Part shown: one piece after another, positions 8,199-17,019 of the stretch
How positions within the stretch are numbered: position 1 is the stretch's first letter
Layout: each line of letters opens with the position of its first letter
Assembly: GCA_004293445.1 (NCBI GenBank)
Contig: RDYP01000003.1
Coordinates: 1 to 64,000, forward strand
Length of the DNA: 64,000 nt
Direction: 5' to 3'
Origin: Verrucomicrobiota bacterium
Lineage (GTDB): Bacteria; Verrucomicrobiota; Verrucomicrobiia; Verrucomicrobiales; Akkermansiaceae
Position numbers and translations under genes: made by a program
Notes under the pieces: model-generated
What the model was told of the DNA's origin: nothing
The model's input: only the letters and a program-made list of their open reading frames with translations
Databases searched by the model: none

Positions 8199-9131
8199 TC
8201 ACTTGGCTTCGGCCGCAGGGAGCGGCTTGGGCTTGTACTTGAGCAGGTTCTTGGCATCGGTCGGCAGGGCTTCGCCACCGCCGAGTGTCAGCTCATAGAG
8301 GGCGGCGAGGGCACCGCATTCCAGCAAGAGCTGATGGCCGCTGCTGTTCGGGTTTTCGTCCTTGGTTCCCCAGAGTTTCATCGCCGTCTGGACGCCGGGT
8401 TCGCGCGGGTAAAGGCGCAGGGCATTGAGGGCGGCGGCACGGGTGATGTCTTCGGACGCCCCGGTGTCGGCAGTGATGGCGATGTTGTAAGCGTTGAGGG
8501 CCGGGATGATCTTTTCTTGCGAGTCGAGTGCGAGACCGAGGCAATAGCCGACTTGGGCGCGTTGGTAACCGGGCAGGCGTTGCTGGATGCGCTCTTTGGC
8601 GATGTTTTCGAGGCGTGGCCAGTCCTTGGCGCGGACGGCGTCCCACATGGCATAGAGTTCGAGCTGGCGAAGCTGGTGTTCTCGGGTGAGGCCGGATTTG
8701 TCGAAGCTTTCGAGCGCCTTGCCCAGACCTTCGAGATCGCCCGACTTGCGGAGGCATTCGAGCACGAGGTAGGCGGCGGTGGTCGATGGATTATCAGGCA
8801 GCTCTGCGAAGGGCTTGTAGGTGCTCTGGACGGCCCCGAGCTTCTCTTTCGCCTCGCCGTACTTGCGCGCTTGGAAGAGCTCGATGGCTTCGGTCAGCGC
8901 GGCGGGTTCCAGAATGTACACCGACTCGATATCGCTGAGTTTCGCGTCCTTGGTATCGACTGCTTGGGCGGTCTCCTTGTAACGGATCGCGGTGGTGGAG
9001 GCGGCGGTGAGCCAGACGCGCTCGGTATCGCCACCCTCGTAGATTAGGAAGGCCTCGGCATCGACCTGCTGGGCATGCAGGGTCGAGGCGGCGAGCATTG
9101 GCAGGGCGGCGAGGGACAGGAAGGTCTTCAT
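8199..9131 (-). CDS. Exported protein of unknown function, last gene of the ExbBD-TPR operon
   Basis: 310 aa from the ATG at 9131 (MKTFLSLAALPMLAASTLHAQ), a clear Sec signal peptide cleaved after AQ. The mature part starts with a small beta-rich segment (EAFLIYEGGDTERVWLTAA). It continues as mostly helical, TPR-like sequence (EAIELFQARKYGEAKEKLGA, ARAAALNALRLYPREP). It lies 35 bp downstream of the large TPR gene and is probably co-transcribed. I recognise no family with a defined role. Its position suggests a periplasmic partner of the TPR protein. Confidence 0.7.
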   Translation of the reverse strand: MKTFLSLAALPMLAASTLHAQQVDAEAFLIYEGGDTERVWLTAASTTAIRYKETAQAVDTKDAKLSDIESVYILEPAALTEAIELFQARKYGEAKEKLGAVQSTYKPFAELPDNPSTTAAYLVLECLRKSGDLEGLGKALESFDKSGLTREHQLRQLELYAMWDAVRAKDWPRLENIAKERIQQRLPGYQRAQVGYCLGLALDSQEKIIPALNAYNIAITADTGASEDITRAAALNALRLYPREPGVQTAMKLWGTKDENPNSSGHQLLLECGALAALYELTLGGGEALPTDAKNLLKYKPKPLPAAEAK

Positions 9132-9166
9132 GGTGATGAAAGTTCGTGGGGTTCGGGTGCGGGGCA

Positions 9167-12100
9167 TCACTTCTTCTGGGCGGCTTCCTCCTTGAGCTTG
9201 GCCATGGATTTCACTTCGGGCGACGACTCGTATTCTTCAACCAGTTTCTCAATCTCCTGCCATTGCTTCCTTTCGCTGTCGGTCATCTTGTCGACGAAGC
9301 GGCGGGTTTGGTCGATGTAGGTCCAGCCGGACTCGTAGGCACCTTGACGGTCGGCCTTGGTGCCACTTTCGCCGCCGCCGGGTGAGTTGCGCTGCCAGGA
9401 GAGCTTCATCCAAGCGAGGATGGCGGGCGCGGAGATGCGGGTGAGGCCCTTGTAAGTGTTCCAAGTGCGAACGTAGGACGCGAGGGCATCGTTCACCATC
9501 CCTCGCTCGTGGAAGGACTTGGCGAGGATGAGGCCGACTTCCGGCGAGAAGCGGGTGAAGCCGTTTTTCTTATCGAGATACTGCTTCGCGGTTTCCGCGG
9601 CAGTAGCATGGTCACCGGCTGCCATCTGGGTTTCGACGATGCGGTAAAGCGCCCGCTCGCGTTCGGCCTTGTCGGTCGAATCGGCGAAGATGCGGTTGAG
9701 GTCTTCGATCGCCTTCGTCTGCTCGTCCTTGCCGCCCGTGGCCAGCACCGAGGCGCGGCCGAAGAGCGCGGCAAAGCGGAAGGACTGGTCCTGACGGGAG
9801 AGGGCCTCGTCGTAGTAAGGAATCGCCTGACGCGGAGCGGAGGTTTTCTCACGGAGGAAGTCGCCGGTGCGGACCAGGATGTAGTTCGAGAGCACTTTGA
9901 CATCGAAGTCCCGCTTGAGTTCCTGGAAGAGGACCTTGATGCGGGCCTCGGCCTGGGCGATGGCGTTTTTGTCTTCGCCGGCCTTCTTGAGTTGGTCTTC
10001 CGAGACGCCGATCAACGCGATGCGGAGCAGGGCGAGGGCGGCCTTGTTCTGGCTGCCGATTCCGGGGAAGTTGTAGTAGTGGTTCTTCAGGTCTTCGACG
10101 CTGTGTTTGGCGAGATAGACTTCGGTGTAGGAATTGATGGCTTCCTCGAGGCCGGCGGCGCGAGCGTCGTTGGCCATCTGCGCGATCACATCGCGGAGGC
10201 GGTTGAGGGCCTCTTCATCGCGGCCCGCGGAGTTGAGGGCGAAGACCTGGGACACGGCCATCTGCGCCTTGTAGGGCGAATCGGGATACTGTTTCCAGAA
10301 CTTGTCCGCGTAAGGAACGGCTTCCTTCAGGCGGGGATTGCCTTCCTTGCCGACGTCTTTCTGGCCGAGAAGGGAGACGAGGTAGAAGAGTGACTCACCG
10401 GCAACGATCTTATTGTCGCGGCGCTCGGCGAGCTCGAGGGCCTTCTTGTAGTAGGTTTCCGCTTCAGCCCGATTCCCGTCGCTCTGGAGGATATTGCCTT
10501 TGAGGTTGTAGGCCATGTCGATCATGTCGGCCTTCGGGAATTCCGTTTCGAGCCGGGTGAGCTTATCGAGAGCTGGCGGGTTTTCGTTGAGCGCGTAGTG
10601 GCAATTCGCGCGATCGAAAAGGGCGAAAGCGAAGTATACGTTCTTCGAGGGGTCGGAGTGTTTTTCGAAGAACTTGTCGAGCAAGCTGGCGGCCTTGCCC
10701 CAATACTGAAGGCGGGAAACGTTGGAGGCTTGGAAGTAGAGGGCCGCCTGCTCGAACTGGCTTTTGGGGTATTTTTCGACGTGCTGATCGAGGAGAGGCT
10801 GGGCCTTGTCGTATTGGCCGGTGTAGTAATAGCTGCCGCCGAGGACATAGAGGCAGATGTCATGCTCCTTGGAGCCTTCGCTGACCTTGGGCAGCATCTC
10901 GTTGGCGACACTGATGCAGGTCTCGTATTCGCCTTCGAAGAAGAGCGAGGTGAGCATCATGCGGCGGACGGCGGGCACGTGCTTGGAATCGGGGAAGGCT
11001 TTGAGAAAGCGGCTGCCATAACTTTCGGTGGCGAAGACTTCGCCGATGATGGAGCCGGTACGGACGAGGTTGTAGAGGTTGTCCTCGCGCTTTTTGGCTT
11101 TCGGGAAGGAGAGTTCGAGTTGCTCGTATGCGGCGTAGGCACCGCGGGCATTGCCGTGGGACTCGTGGATGTAAGCGGTGGCACCGAGAAGAATGGTCTC
11201 GTTCGGATCGCCCTCGCGCTTTTGTTTGCCCAGGTTTTCGAGGGCCTCCTGAAGCTTTGCTTTCACCAGCGTGCGGCTGGCTTCCTGCATCCCGCCGCGG
11301 CTGGCGAGACGGTCGACGCGGGCCTTGAGGTCATCGATCATCACGTCGGTGGCGGGCACCAACTGATAAAGAGCAATCGCGCTGGCCTGCATATCGGCAC
11401 CCATGGCGTCGCCCGCGAGCTTGAGGAAAAGGCGGGAGTAGATCTCCATTTCGAAGGGCTCGATCACGATCTCCGCGCGATTTTTATCGATGAAGGCGAG
11501 CAGGGTTTTTTCGTCACGTTTTTCGATCACGGCACCGACCAAAGCTTGGAAGGCTGCGACGATGCCCGCATCCGGAGTGCGAAAGCGGACCTTGTTTTTG
11601 ATGGCGGTCTCGAGGTGCTCGATGCCTTCGGGCAGTTTGCCAAGTTTCAGATGGCAGATGGAAAGGCTGATGTAAAACGAGCCGGGGTCGAAGGTGTCGC
11701 GGGTCTTATCGCGTTCTTCGAGGAACTTTTTGAAGAGGTTGATCGCCTCCTGGTACTGTTCCGCGCCTTGGGAGGCTTCCGCCCAGCGAAGCAGGGCGCG
11801 CTTGTTGAAAAGATTGCCTCCGCCTTGGACCATCTCACCCTTGTTGGGATAGTTGGCGTAGCAGGTTTGGAAGGACTTCTGCGCATCCGACCAGCGCTTG
11901 AGTTTCAATTCACAGATTCCCTTGCGGTACCATGTAACCCCGAATTGCGGACCGAAGAGGGTGATCGCGTTTTTATCGTAGAGTTGGACGGTACGAGTGA
12001 GAACCTTGAGGGCTTCTTCCCAATTGCCGGCTTCCATCGCTTTGACGGCGCTGGCGTTGAGGGTTTGGGGGTTCTCCTTGTCGAGCTGTGCCATGGCGGG

Positions 12101-12172
12101 CGGCGCGGTCAGCACAGCGGCGGCAAAGGCCAGGCCGAGGACGGGAACGAGGGTGATGCGGGGCAGGTTCAT
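9167..12172 (-). CDS. Large periplasmic tetratricopeptide-repeat protein
   Basis: 1001 aa from the ATG at 12172 (MNLPRITLVPVLGLAFAAAV), with a Sec signal peptide ending AMAQ. Codons further upstream are an extension outside the coding region. Nearly the whole mature protein is helical repeats of TPR type, for example AMEAGNWEEALKVLTRTVQL, GAEQYQEAINLFKKFLEE, YTGQYDKAQPLLDQHVEKYP and EAETYYKKALELAE, so it is a solenoid scaffold. Downstream of exbB and two exbD genes it occupies the place of TonB/TolA-type partners; no TonB homologue is visible. A role as periplasmic adaptor of a proton-driven envelope complex is inference from the operon. Confidence 0.8.
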   Translation of the reverse strand: MNLPRITLVPVLGLAFAAAVLTAPPAMAQLDKENPQTLNASAVKAMEAGNWEEALKVLTRTVQLYDKNAITLFGPQFGVTWYRKGICELKLKRWSDAQKSFQTCYANYPNKGEMVQGGGNLFNKRALLRWAEASQGAEQYQEAINLFKKFLEERDKTRDTFDPGSFYISLSICHLKLGKLPEGIEHLETAIKNKVRFRTPDAGIVAAFQALVGAVIEKRDEKTLLAFIDKNRAEIVIEPFEMEIYSRLFLKLAGDAMGADMQASAIALYQLVPATDVMIDDLKARVDRLASRGGMQEASRTLVKAKLQEALENLGKQKREGDPNETILLGATAYIHESHGNARGAYAAYEQLELSFPKAKKREDNLYNLVRTGSIIGEVFATESYGSRFLKAFPDSKHVPAVRRMMLTSLFFEGEYETCISVANEMLPKVSEGSKEHDICLYVLGGSYYYTGQYDKAQPLLDQHVEKYPKSQFEQAALYFQASNVSRLQYWGKAASLLDKFFEKHSDPSKNVYFAFALFDRANCHYALNENPPALDKLTRLETEFPKADMIDMAYNLKGNILQSDGNRAEAETYYKKALELAERRDNKIVAGESLFYLVSLLGQKDVGKEGNPRLKEAVPYADKFWKQYPDSPYKAQMAVSQVFALNSAGRDEEALNRLRDVIAQMANDARAAGLEEAINSYTEVYLAKHSVEDLKNHYYNFPGIGSQNKAALALLRIALIGVSEDQLKKAGEDKNAIAQAEARIKVLFQELKRDFDVKVLSNYILVRTGDFLREKTSAPRQAIPYYDEALSRQDQSFRFAALFGRASVLATGGKDEQTKAIEDLNRIFADSTDKAERERALYRIVETQMAAGDHATAAETAKQYLDKKNGFTRFSPEVGLILAKSFHERGMVNDALASYVRTWNTYKGLTRISAPAILAWMKLSWQRNSPGGGESGTKADRQGAYESGWTYIDQTRRFVDKMTDSERKQWQEIEKLVEEYESSPEVKSMAKLKEEAAQKK

Positions 12173-12305
12173 CGCGGCGAAGGGGTCGTGGTTTTCGGAG
12201 ATCGGAGAAAAAAGAAAACGCCGGCTCGCTTTTCCCGCAAGGGAGGAAGGGCCGGCGTGGCGGGAACTCGGAGCCACCGTGCCGGCAGGCGCGGTGATTG
12301 CTGGC

Positions 12306-12770
12306 TCAGGGATCGACCAAGTCGGTGAAGGTCACGTTGCTGATGCCGACGCCGGCGAGGGCGTTGAGAACATCGATCACACGTTGTTGGTTGGCGGCGC
12401 CGTCCACATACAGCTGGACCAGTGGCTTGGAGTCGGCGGACTTGGCAGCGCTGGCGTAGGACTGGAGGTCGGCGGTGAGCAGCGGGAGATCGCGGACGCC
12501 CGGATCGGTGTCCATCGGGATCTGCGAGGCCCCGGCACCGACCGAGATCGCTCCGTTGGAATCCACCTTGATGAATTTCGGGTCGATGTCCGGCTGTGAT
12601 TGGCTGGGAGCAGCTGCCGGAAGGGTCATGTCGAGGTCCTGCTCGCGCTTTTGGATCGTGGTGGTAACCAGGAAGTAGATGAGAAGGAGGAAGGTGCAGT
12701 CGATCAGCGACGAGATGTCGAGAGCGGGTTGATCCTCTTCCAGGGATTCGACTTTCTTGTGACGGGCCAT
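12306..12770 (-). CDS. exbD: ExbD/TolR-family biopolymer transport protein (second copy)
   Basis: 154 aa. A short cytoplasmic N-terminus is followed by one transmembrane helix, LDISSLIDCTFLLLIYFLVT. The Asp in SLIDCTF matches the proton-path Asp conserved in ExbD/TolR. The periplasmic domain ends in QLYVDGAANQQRVIDVLNAL, the usual ExbD C-terminal fold. It starts 12 bp after the other exbD ends, so the two are translated from one transcript. ExbD pairs with ExbB in the inner membrane to turn proton flow into motion. Confidence 0.9.
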   Translation of the reverse strand: MARHKKVESLEEDQPALDISSLIDCTFLLLIYFLVTTTIQKREQDLDMTLPAAAPSQSQPDIDPKFIKVDSNGAISVGAGASQIPMDTDPGVRDLPLLTADLQSYASAAKSADSKPLVQLYVDGAANQQRVIDVLNALAGVGISNVTFTDLVDP

Positions 12771-12782
12771 GGCGGGATGGGT

Positions 12783-13232
12783 TTATTTTTCGGTGACGTA
12801 AACCGCGAAAACGACTTGGTCGACCTGAGCCTTGGCAGCCGCACGGATCACTTGGCGGCTGTATTTGAAGACCGTATCTTTATCCCCGCGGAGGTGAAGC
12901 TTGGGCTTGTAGCCGAGCTTGTCGATCTTGTCCTTCTCCGTCCTCACCAACTCGGTGATGGCATCTTCGTCGTCGAGCGGTTCTTTCAGTTCCGTCGTGA
13001 ATTTCCCGTCTTCGTAAACGTTCACCACGATGCGGCCGTTGCCTTCCTCGGCCTTGCGGGAATTGACGGCGACCGGTGGAGTGACGTTCGGATCCTGCTT
13101 CACCACGATGACCGTGGCGTTCACGAGGAAGAACATCAGCAAGAGGAAGACCATGTCGATCATGGGCGACATGTCGAGCTTGCAGTCGTCCTCGCCGGAG
13201 TTGCTGGAATTGCGGAGTTTGGAAGAAGCCAT
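12783..13232 (-). CDS. exbD: ExbD/TolR-family biopolymer transport protein (first copy)
   Basis: 149 aa. The helix LDMSPMIDMVFLLLMFFLV carries the conserved proton-path Asp in PMIDMVF. The periplasmic part ends with PKLHLRGDKDTVFKYSRQVI, a good match to the ExbD C-terminal domain. It lies between exbB and the second exbD. The two ExbD proteins differ clearly in their periplasmic parts, so they are not a recent duplication and may form a mixed dimer. Confidence 0.92.
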   Translation of the reverse strand: MASSKLRNSSNSGEDDCKLDMSPMIDMVFLLLMFFLVNATVIVVKQDPNVTPPVAVNSRKAEEGNGRIVVNVYEDGKFTTELKEPLDDEDAITELVRTEKDKIDKLGYKPKLHLRGDKDTVFKYSRQVIRAAAKAQVDQVVFAVYVTEK

Positions 13233-13300
13233 GGGCGAAGGATGGGTTTGAGTGGCAGTGCGGACGAATCACAGGCTGCGGTTCGTCCGTCCTCACGGGA

Positions 13301-14086
13301 TCAAACGGCGATGCCTTCCGGAATCTTAGCCAAATAGGCCTCCGCATTCACGGTTTGGAGTGCGGAATTGATCATGTCTTCCGCGGCATGGTGACAATCG
13401 GCCACGAGATTATTCACGCGGTTCTTGAAGTAGTAATAAGCCACCAAGCAGGGAATCGCATTGATCAGACCCCAGAGGGTGGTGAGCAGGGCGACGGAGA
13501 TCGAACCCGCCAGTTGGCTCGGGTCGGCGGAACCAGTGATGGCGAGAATACCGAAGGCATCGACCATGCCGAGAACGGTACCGAGCAGTCCAAGCATCGG
13601 GGAGACCTGAGCACAAAGAGAGATGTAATTGAGCGGGGTCATCATCTTCCGCATCTCATTGTTGGTGAAATCTGCCATCGCGTCTTCGATTTGATCGCGG
13701 CCAAGGTCTTCCGGCCGAGTGGCATCGATGTTTGGCAGCGAGTAGGCCATCATGCGACCGAGGAAGGAGGGGTGGGAGGCGGCCTGTTCGATGGCGGAGC
13801 GGACGCGGCAGTTCGTCATGTGATCCATGAGGGCGAACTTGAGGTCATCCGGGCAGAACTTCGGCTTGGTGAGATTGATGAAATTGAAGACGCAGAGAGC
13901 GATGAAGGCCACGACTGCGGCGCCGATGAAGCCCATCGTCCAGCCGCCATCGATGACCCACTTCGTGAGCATCGACTTTTGCGCCGCTGGGGCGTCCTGC
14001 GCAAGCAGCGCGGGAGCGGTCACCAGGAGGGTGGTGGTGAGGGCGACCGCAATGCGGCTGCCACGGGAAGCGAGTTTTTCGATCAT
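13301..14086 (-). CDS. exbB: ExbB/TolQ/MotA-family proton channel protein
   Basis: 261 aa from the ATG at 14086 (MIEKLASRG). The N-terminal hydrophobic stretch ending ALLAQ resembles a signal peptide, as in many PVC and Bacteroidetes ExbB proteins. Then come the TM segment GWTMGFIGAAVVAFIALCV, a cytoplasmic region, and two TM segments around MLGLLGTVLGMVDAFGI and SISVALLTTLWGLINAIPCL, the hallmark MotA/TolQ/ExbB block. It heads the operon exbB-exbD-exbD-TPR-hypothetical. The promoter should lie in 14087-14199. Confidence 0.92.
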   Translation of the reverse strand: MIEKLASRGSRIAVALTTTLLVTAPALLAQDAPAAQKSMLTKWVIDGGWTMGFIGAAVVAFIALCVFNFINLTKPKFCPDDLKFALMDHMTNCRVRSAIEQAASHPSFLGRMMAYSLPNIDATRPEDLGRDQIEDAMADFTNNEMRKMMTPLNYISLCAQVSPMLGLLGTVLGMVDAFGILAITGSADPSQLAGSISVALLTTLWGLINAIPCLVAYYYFKNRVNNLVADCHHAAEDMINSALQTVNAEAYLAKIPEGIAV

Positions 14087-14199
14087 GGAGATGGAGTGGA
14101 TTGCCAAGTGAATGGTCGCGGAGTCTGTAAAACCGGACCGCCGTCGCAAGCAAAGATTTTCAAAAACGAGGGCGCTGCGGAGTCGTGAAACAGGACGAT

Positions 14200-14838
14200 T
14201 CAGGACCTTGATTTCTTAGGTGGAAAAAGCTCGCGACAGAGCAGGCAGGACCACCCGTCGCAGCCGCGCGCGCTGCAGTGGGCACGGCCGTAAAAGATGA
14301 TCCGCAAATGAAGGGCGTTCCACCGTTCGCGGGGGAAGAGCTTTTTGAGATCGCGCTCCGTTTGCTCGACATTCCGGCCCTCGGTGAGCTTCCAGCGCTT
14401 GGCGATGCGGTGGATGTGGGTATCGACGGGAAAAGCAGGGACGCCGAAAGCTTGGGCCATCACGACGGATGCGGTTTTGTGCCCGACGCCGGGGAGGGCT
14501 TCCAAGGCATCGAAATCCGCGGGGACCTCGCCACCGTGTTGGGTGACGAGGATTTCGGACAGATCCCGGATGGCCTGGGACTTGCGCGGGGAAAGTCCGC
14601 AGGGACGGATGATCTCGCGGATGGCCTCGACCGATTGCCGGGCCATATCCCGGGGATTCGAAGCAAGAGCGAAGAGCGCGGGCGTGATCGTGTTCACCCG
14701 GGCATCGGTGCATTGCGCGGAGAGGAGCACCGCGACCAACAGCGTGAAGGGGTCGTGGTGATCGAGCGGGATCGGAGTATCCGGAAAAAGCTCCTCGAGT
14801 CGGCGATCGACGTGGGCGGCGCGTTGGGCGCGGGTCAT
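14200..14838 (-). CDS. nth: Endonuclease III (DNA glycosylase/AP lyase)
   Basis: 212 aa from the ATG at 14838 (MTRAQRAAHVDRRLEELFP). Removes oxidised pyrimidines and cuts abasic sites. The helix-hairpin-helix LPGVGHKTASVV holds the catalytic Lys (K121), and VDTHIHR holds the catalytic Asp (D139). LLSAQCTDARVN matches the N-terminal family motif. The C-terminal cysteines are C188, C193, C198 and C201, not the C-X6-C-X2-C-X5-C of E. coli Nth, so the [4Fe-4S] cluster is probably altered or absent. Confidence 0.9.
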   Translation of the reverse strand: MTRAQRAAHVDRRLEELFPDTPIPLDHHDPFTLLVAVLLSAQCTDARVNTITPALFALASNPRDMARQSVEAIREIIRPCGLSPRKSQAIRDLSEILVTQHGGEVPADFDALEALPGVGHKTASVVMAQAFGVPAFPVDTHIHRIAKRWKLTEGRNVEQTERDLKKLFPRERWNALHLRIIFYGRAHCSARGCDGWSCLLCRELFPPKKSRS

Positions 14839-14884
14839 GCGCTCGGAGCTGGAATGGGAGGCACCGGGCAGGGCGCGGCGGATT

Positions 14885-15529
14885 TCATCGGGCGGCCGTG
14901 GCGGCGGCGCGGGCGGAAGCCATGCGCTGGATGGCGGCATGCATCCGCGCGCAGTGGGGGTGATGCATGCGTTTGGCAAGAATCTCGGCACTGCGGGTAT
15001 AGGAGCCCCACTGGACGACGGTGAGCTCCACATGGCGCTTGCCCCATGTGTTCATGTGGCTCTTGCAAGGGGTGTAGATATCGACGGTGTTCGTGCCGGT
15101 GAGAGCGGAGCCGTAGTCGTCGACAACGAAAAGCTGGGACATGCCCTTGATGCGAAAGAGGGTCCCGACGGGATAGACCGCCCAGTCGGCGGCCGCACTG
15201 CGGACGCGATTCGTGTAGCGGAGAGGGGTGCCAGCCGCATTCATCGAGCCGTACTCGATGTGGTCGTCTTCGGAGCAGGTGTAGGCAGTGGTGCGGACCA
15301 AGCGGGTGCGTTCGGAGGCCTTGTAGAAAGGCATGCCGTGCTTGTCCTTCGGTTTGCCGGCGGTCTGGCGGACGAGATTGGGAGAAGGTTGAGCGGTGGT
15401 GTAAACAGCGCAACCGTGGAAGGTGCCACCAACGCGGGATTTCGAGAGAATCGGGAGGCCGGAATTCGACGCACAACTGGATAGCAGAAGAACGAGCAAG
15501 GCGGCGACTGAAGAGAGGCGGAAAATCAT
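14885..15529 (-). CDS. 3D-domain lipoprotein (MltA/RlpA-like double-psi barrel)
   Basis: 214 aa from the ATG at 15529 (MIFRLSSVAALLVLLLSSC). The signal peptide ends in the lipobox LLSSC. The middle and C-terminal part reads RTTAYTCSEDDH, YPVGTLFRIKG, LFVVDDYGSALTGTNTVDIYTP and HVELTVVQWG. That is the 3D domain (three conserved Asp), the double-psi beta-barrel of MltA-type and Rpf/YabE-type proteins that act on peptidoglycan. A cell-wall role at the outer membrane is likely; lytic activity is not shown. It lies 46 bp upstream of nth on the same strand. Confidence 0.8.
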   Translation of the reverse strand: MIFRLSSVAALLVLLLSSCASNSGLPILSKSRVGGTFHGCAVYTTAQPSPNLVRQTAGKPKDKHGMPFYKASERTRLVRTTAYTCSEDDHIEYGSMNAAGTPLRYTNRVRSAAADWAVYPVGTLFRIKGMSQLFVVDDYGSALTGTNTVDIYTPCKSHMNTWGKRHVELTVVQWGSYTRSAEILAKRMHHPHCARMHAAIQRMASARAAATAAR

Positions 15530-15679
15530 GCGGACATCTGTGAAAGCTTGAAACGCGAGCAACTCGCTTGGATTGAGGCCTTGGTGCCTAGGGATCAGGC
15601 CGGAGGAGGGCAACCCAAAAATCCCCTGTTAGGTGGCGGGGCTGGGTTTAGCGGATCGCGTGCCAGATCGGAGCAATGG

Positions 15680-16732
15680 TCATTCCACCCCGTCTGGGCA
15701 GCGTGCGCGGCCCTTGAGCACCGCGTAACCCGTGAGGCGGCGGTTTTCCTCGTCCCAGAGACGGAAGCCGAGCGATTTGACGCTCGCGCGGAGGGTGAGA
15801 GGGCGAACTTGTTGAAACATCGGCTCGGCGGCGTGGGCCTGGGCGAGCCGGTAGTTCGGGATTCGCGGACTGAGATGGTGGATGTGGTGGTAGCCGATGT
15901 TGCCGGAGAACCACTGAAGGACCTTGGGCAGGCGGTAAAAGGAACTGCCGGCAAGGGCGGCCTGGGCGAAGTCCCAGTCCGGGCGGCGCTCCCAGTAAAC
16001 GTCTTCGAACTGATGCTGGACGTAAAACAGCCAGACGCCGGCGATGCTGGCGACGGCGATGGCGATGCCCTGAATCGCGAGGTAGTTCGCCAAGCCATAG
16101 ACCGAGGCAAGACCGCCAGCCATCAGAAGAAGGGCAAGGTTGGTGATCCAGACCCAGCGGCGCACGGTGGAGTTCGCTTCCTTGACCGGGATGCGGTTGA
16201 CCACGAGGAACAGCAGCAGCGGCGCGATGCCGAAGAGGACGATGGGATTGCGGAAGACGCGATAGGAAAAGCGCCGCCAGCGAGAAGCTGCGAGGTATTC
16301 CTGCACCGTCAGCGTCCACACATCGCCGATCCCCCGTCGGTCGAGGTCGCCAGCGGCGGAGTGGTGGACGCTGTGCTCGAAGCGCCACTGGTGGAAGGGC
16401 GTGATGGTCAGCAGGCCGGCGACGAAGCCGGTAACTTCGTTGGCGCGCTTGGATTTAAAAAACGAGCCGTGCGTGCAGTCGTGGAAGATGACGAAAGTGC
16501 GGATCAGGAAAGCACCGGCGAGGATGGCGAGTGGCACGACCAGCCACCACGAGACGCGAAGGGCGTGAAACATCAGGACCCAAAGCAGGGCGTACGGAAC
16601 GAGGGTGTTGCCAAGCTGCCAGGCACTCCTCGCCGCCGAGGAGTTCTGATACTTGCGAACGATGTCCTTCCAGCCGGTGGTTTGCGGCGGGGTGCAGCCT
16701 TGGGACGGCTTGGGTTCATGCCGTCTTTCCAT
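15680..16732 (-). CDS. Membrane fatty acid desaturase
   Basis: 350 aa. Contains the three histidine boxes of membrane di-iron desaturases: HDCTH (84-88), HSVHH (120-124) and HHIHH (282-286). Hydrophobic helices flank them (ALLWVLMFHAL, WWLVVPLAILAGAFLI, IVLFGIAPLLLFLVV, GIAIAVASIAGVWLFYV). Spacing fits acyl-lipid desaturases of the DesA/omega-6 type, which insert double bonds into membrane fatty acids. Regiospecificity cannot be read from sequence. No desaturase-linked two-component regulator is nearby. Confidence 0.9.
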   Translation of the reverse strand: MERRHEPKPSQGCTPPQTTGWKDIVRKYQNSSAARSAWQLGNTLVPYALLWVLMFHALRVSWWLVVPLAILAGAFLIRTFVIFHDCTHGSFFKSKRANEVTGFVAGLLTITPFHQWRFEHSVHHSAAGDLDRRGIGDVWTLTVQEYLAASRWRRFSYRVFRNPIVLFGIAPLLLFLVVNRIPVKEANSTVRRWVWITNLALLLMAGGLASVYGLANYLAIQGIAIAVASIAGVWLFYVQHQFEDVYWERRPDWDFAQAALAGSSFYRLPKVLQWFSGNIGYHHIHHLSPRIPNYRLAQAHAAEPMFQQVRPLTLRASVKSLGFRLWDEENRRLTGYAVLKGRARCPDGVE

Positions 16733-17019
16733 GGCGCGTCCAGTCTGGCGTCGCTTGCGATGCGGGCAATCGGAAAAGCAACGGATTTCCAGAGACGGTG
16801 GAAAAGCGAATTCGGGATGGGTGATCGAAGGCCCCTACGCCCGGTCGTGGTTGTAAGGTTCTCCTCGCATGGTGCATGTCGAAATGAGAGTCTTCGGGTT
16901 CTGACGTGCTCCCCCGGCAGAACAGACGACTCGACGATTGCCGCTTGGCCTAGATCTGGCCAATCTTGCGAACCGTGTCCTCGCATCGGCCCTGCGTGGC
17001 CTTGAACTCGGGCTTATGC
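16733..17019. other. Intergenic region upstream of the desaturase
   Basis: This 287-bp stretch lies between the dehydrogenase-like gene's 3' end and the desaturase start and must hold the desaturase promoter. A 23-codon stretch on the minus strand at 16950-17020 has coding-like composition but no start or recognisable family. I see no other gene. Confidence 0.35.

Noticed and set aside
10598-12328. 576-codon plus-strand open frame
   Set aside because: Antisense to the TPR gene; its long length comes from high GC content, and it shows no motif.
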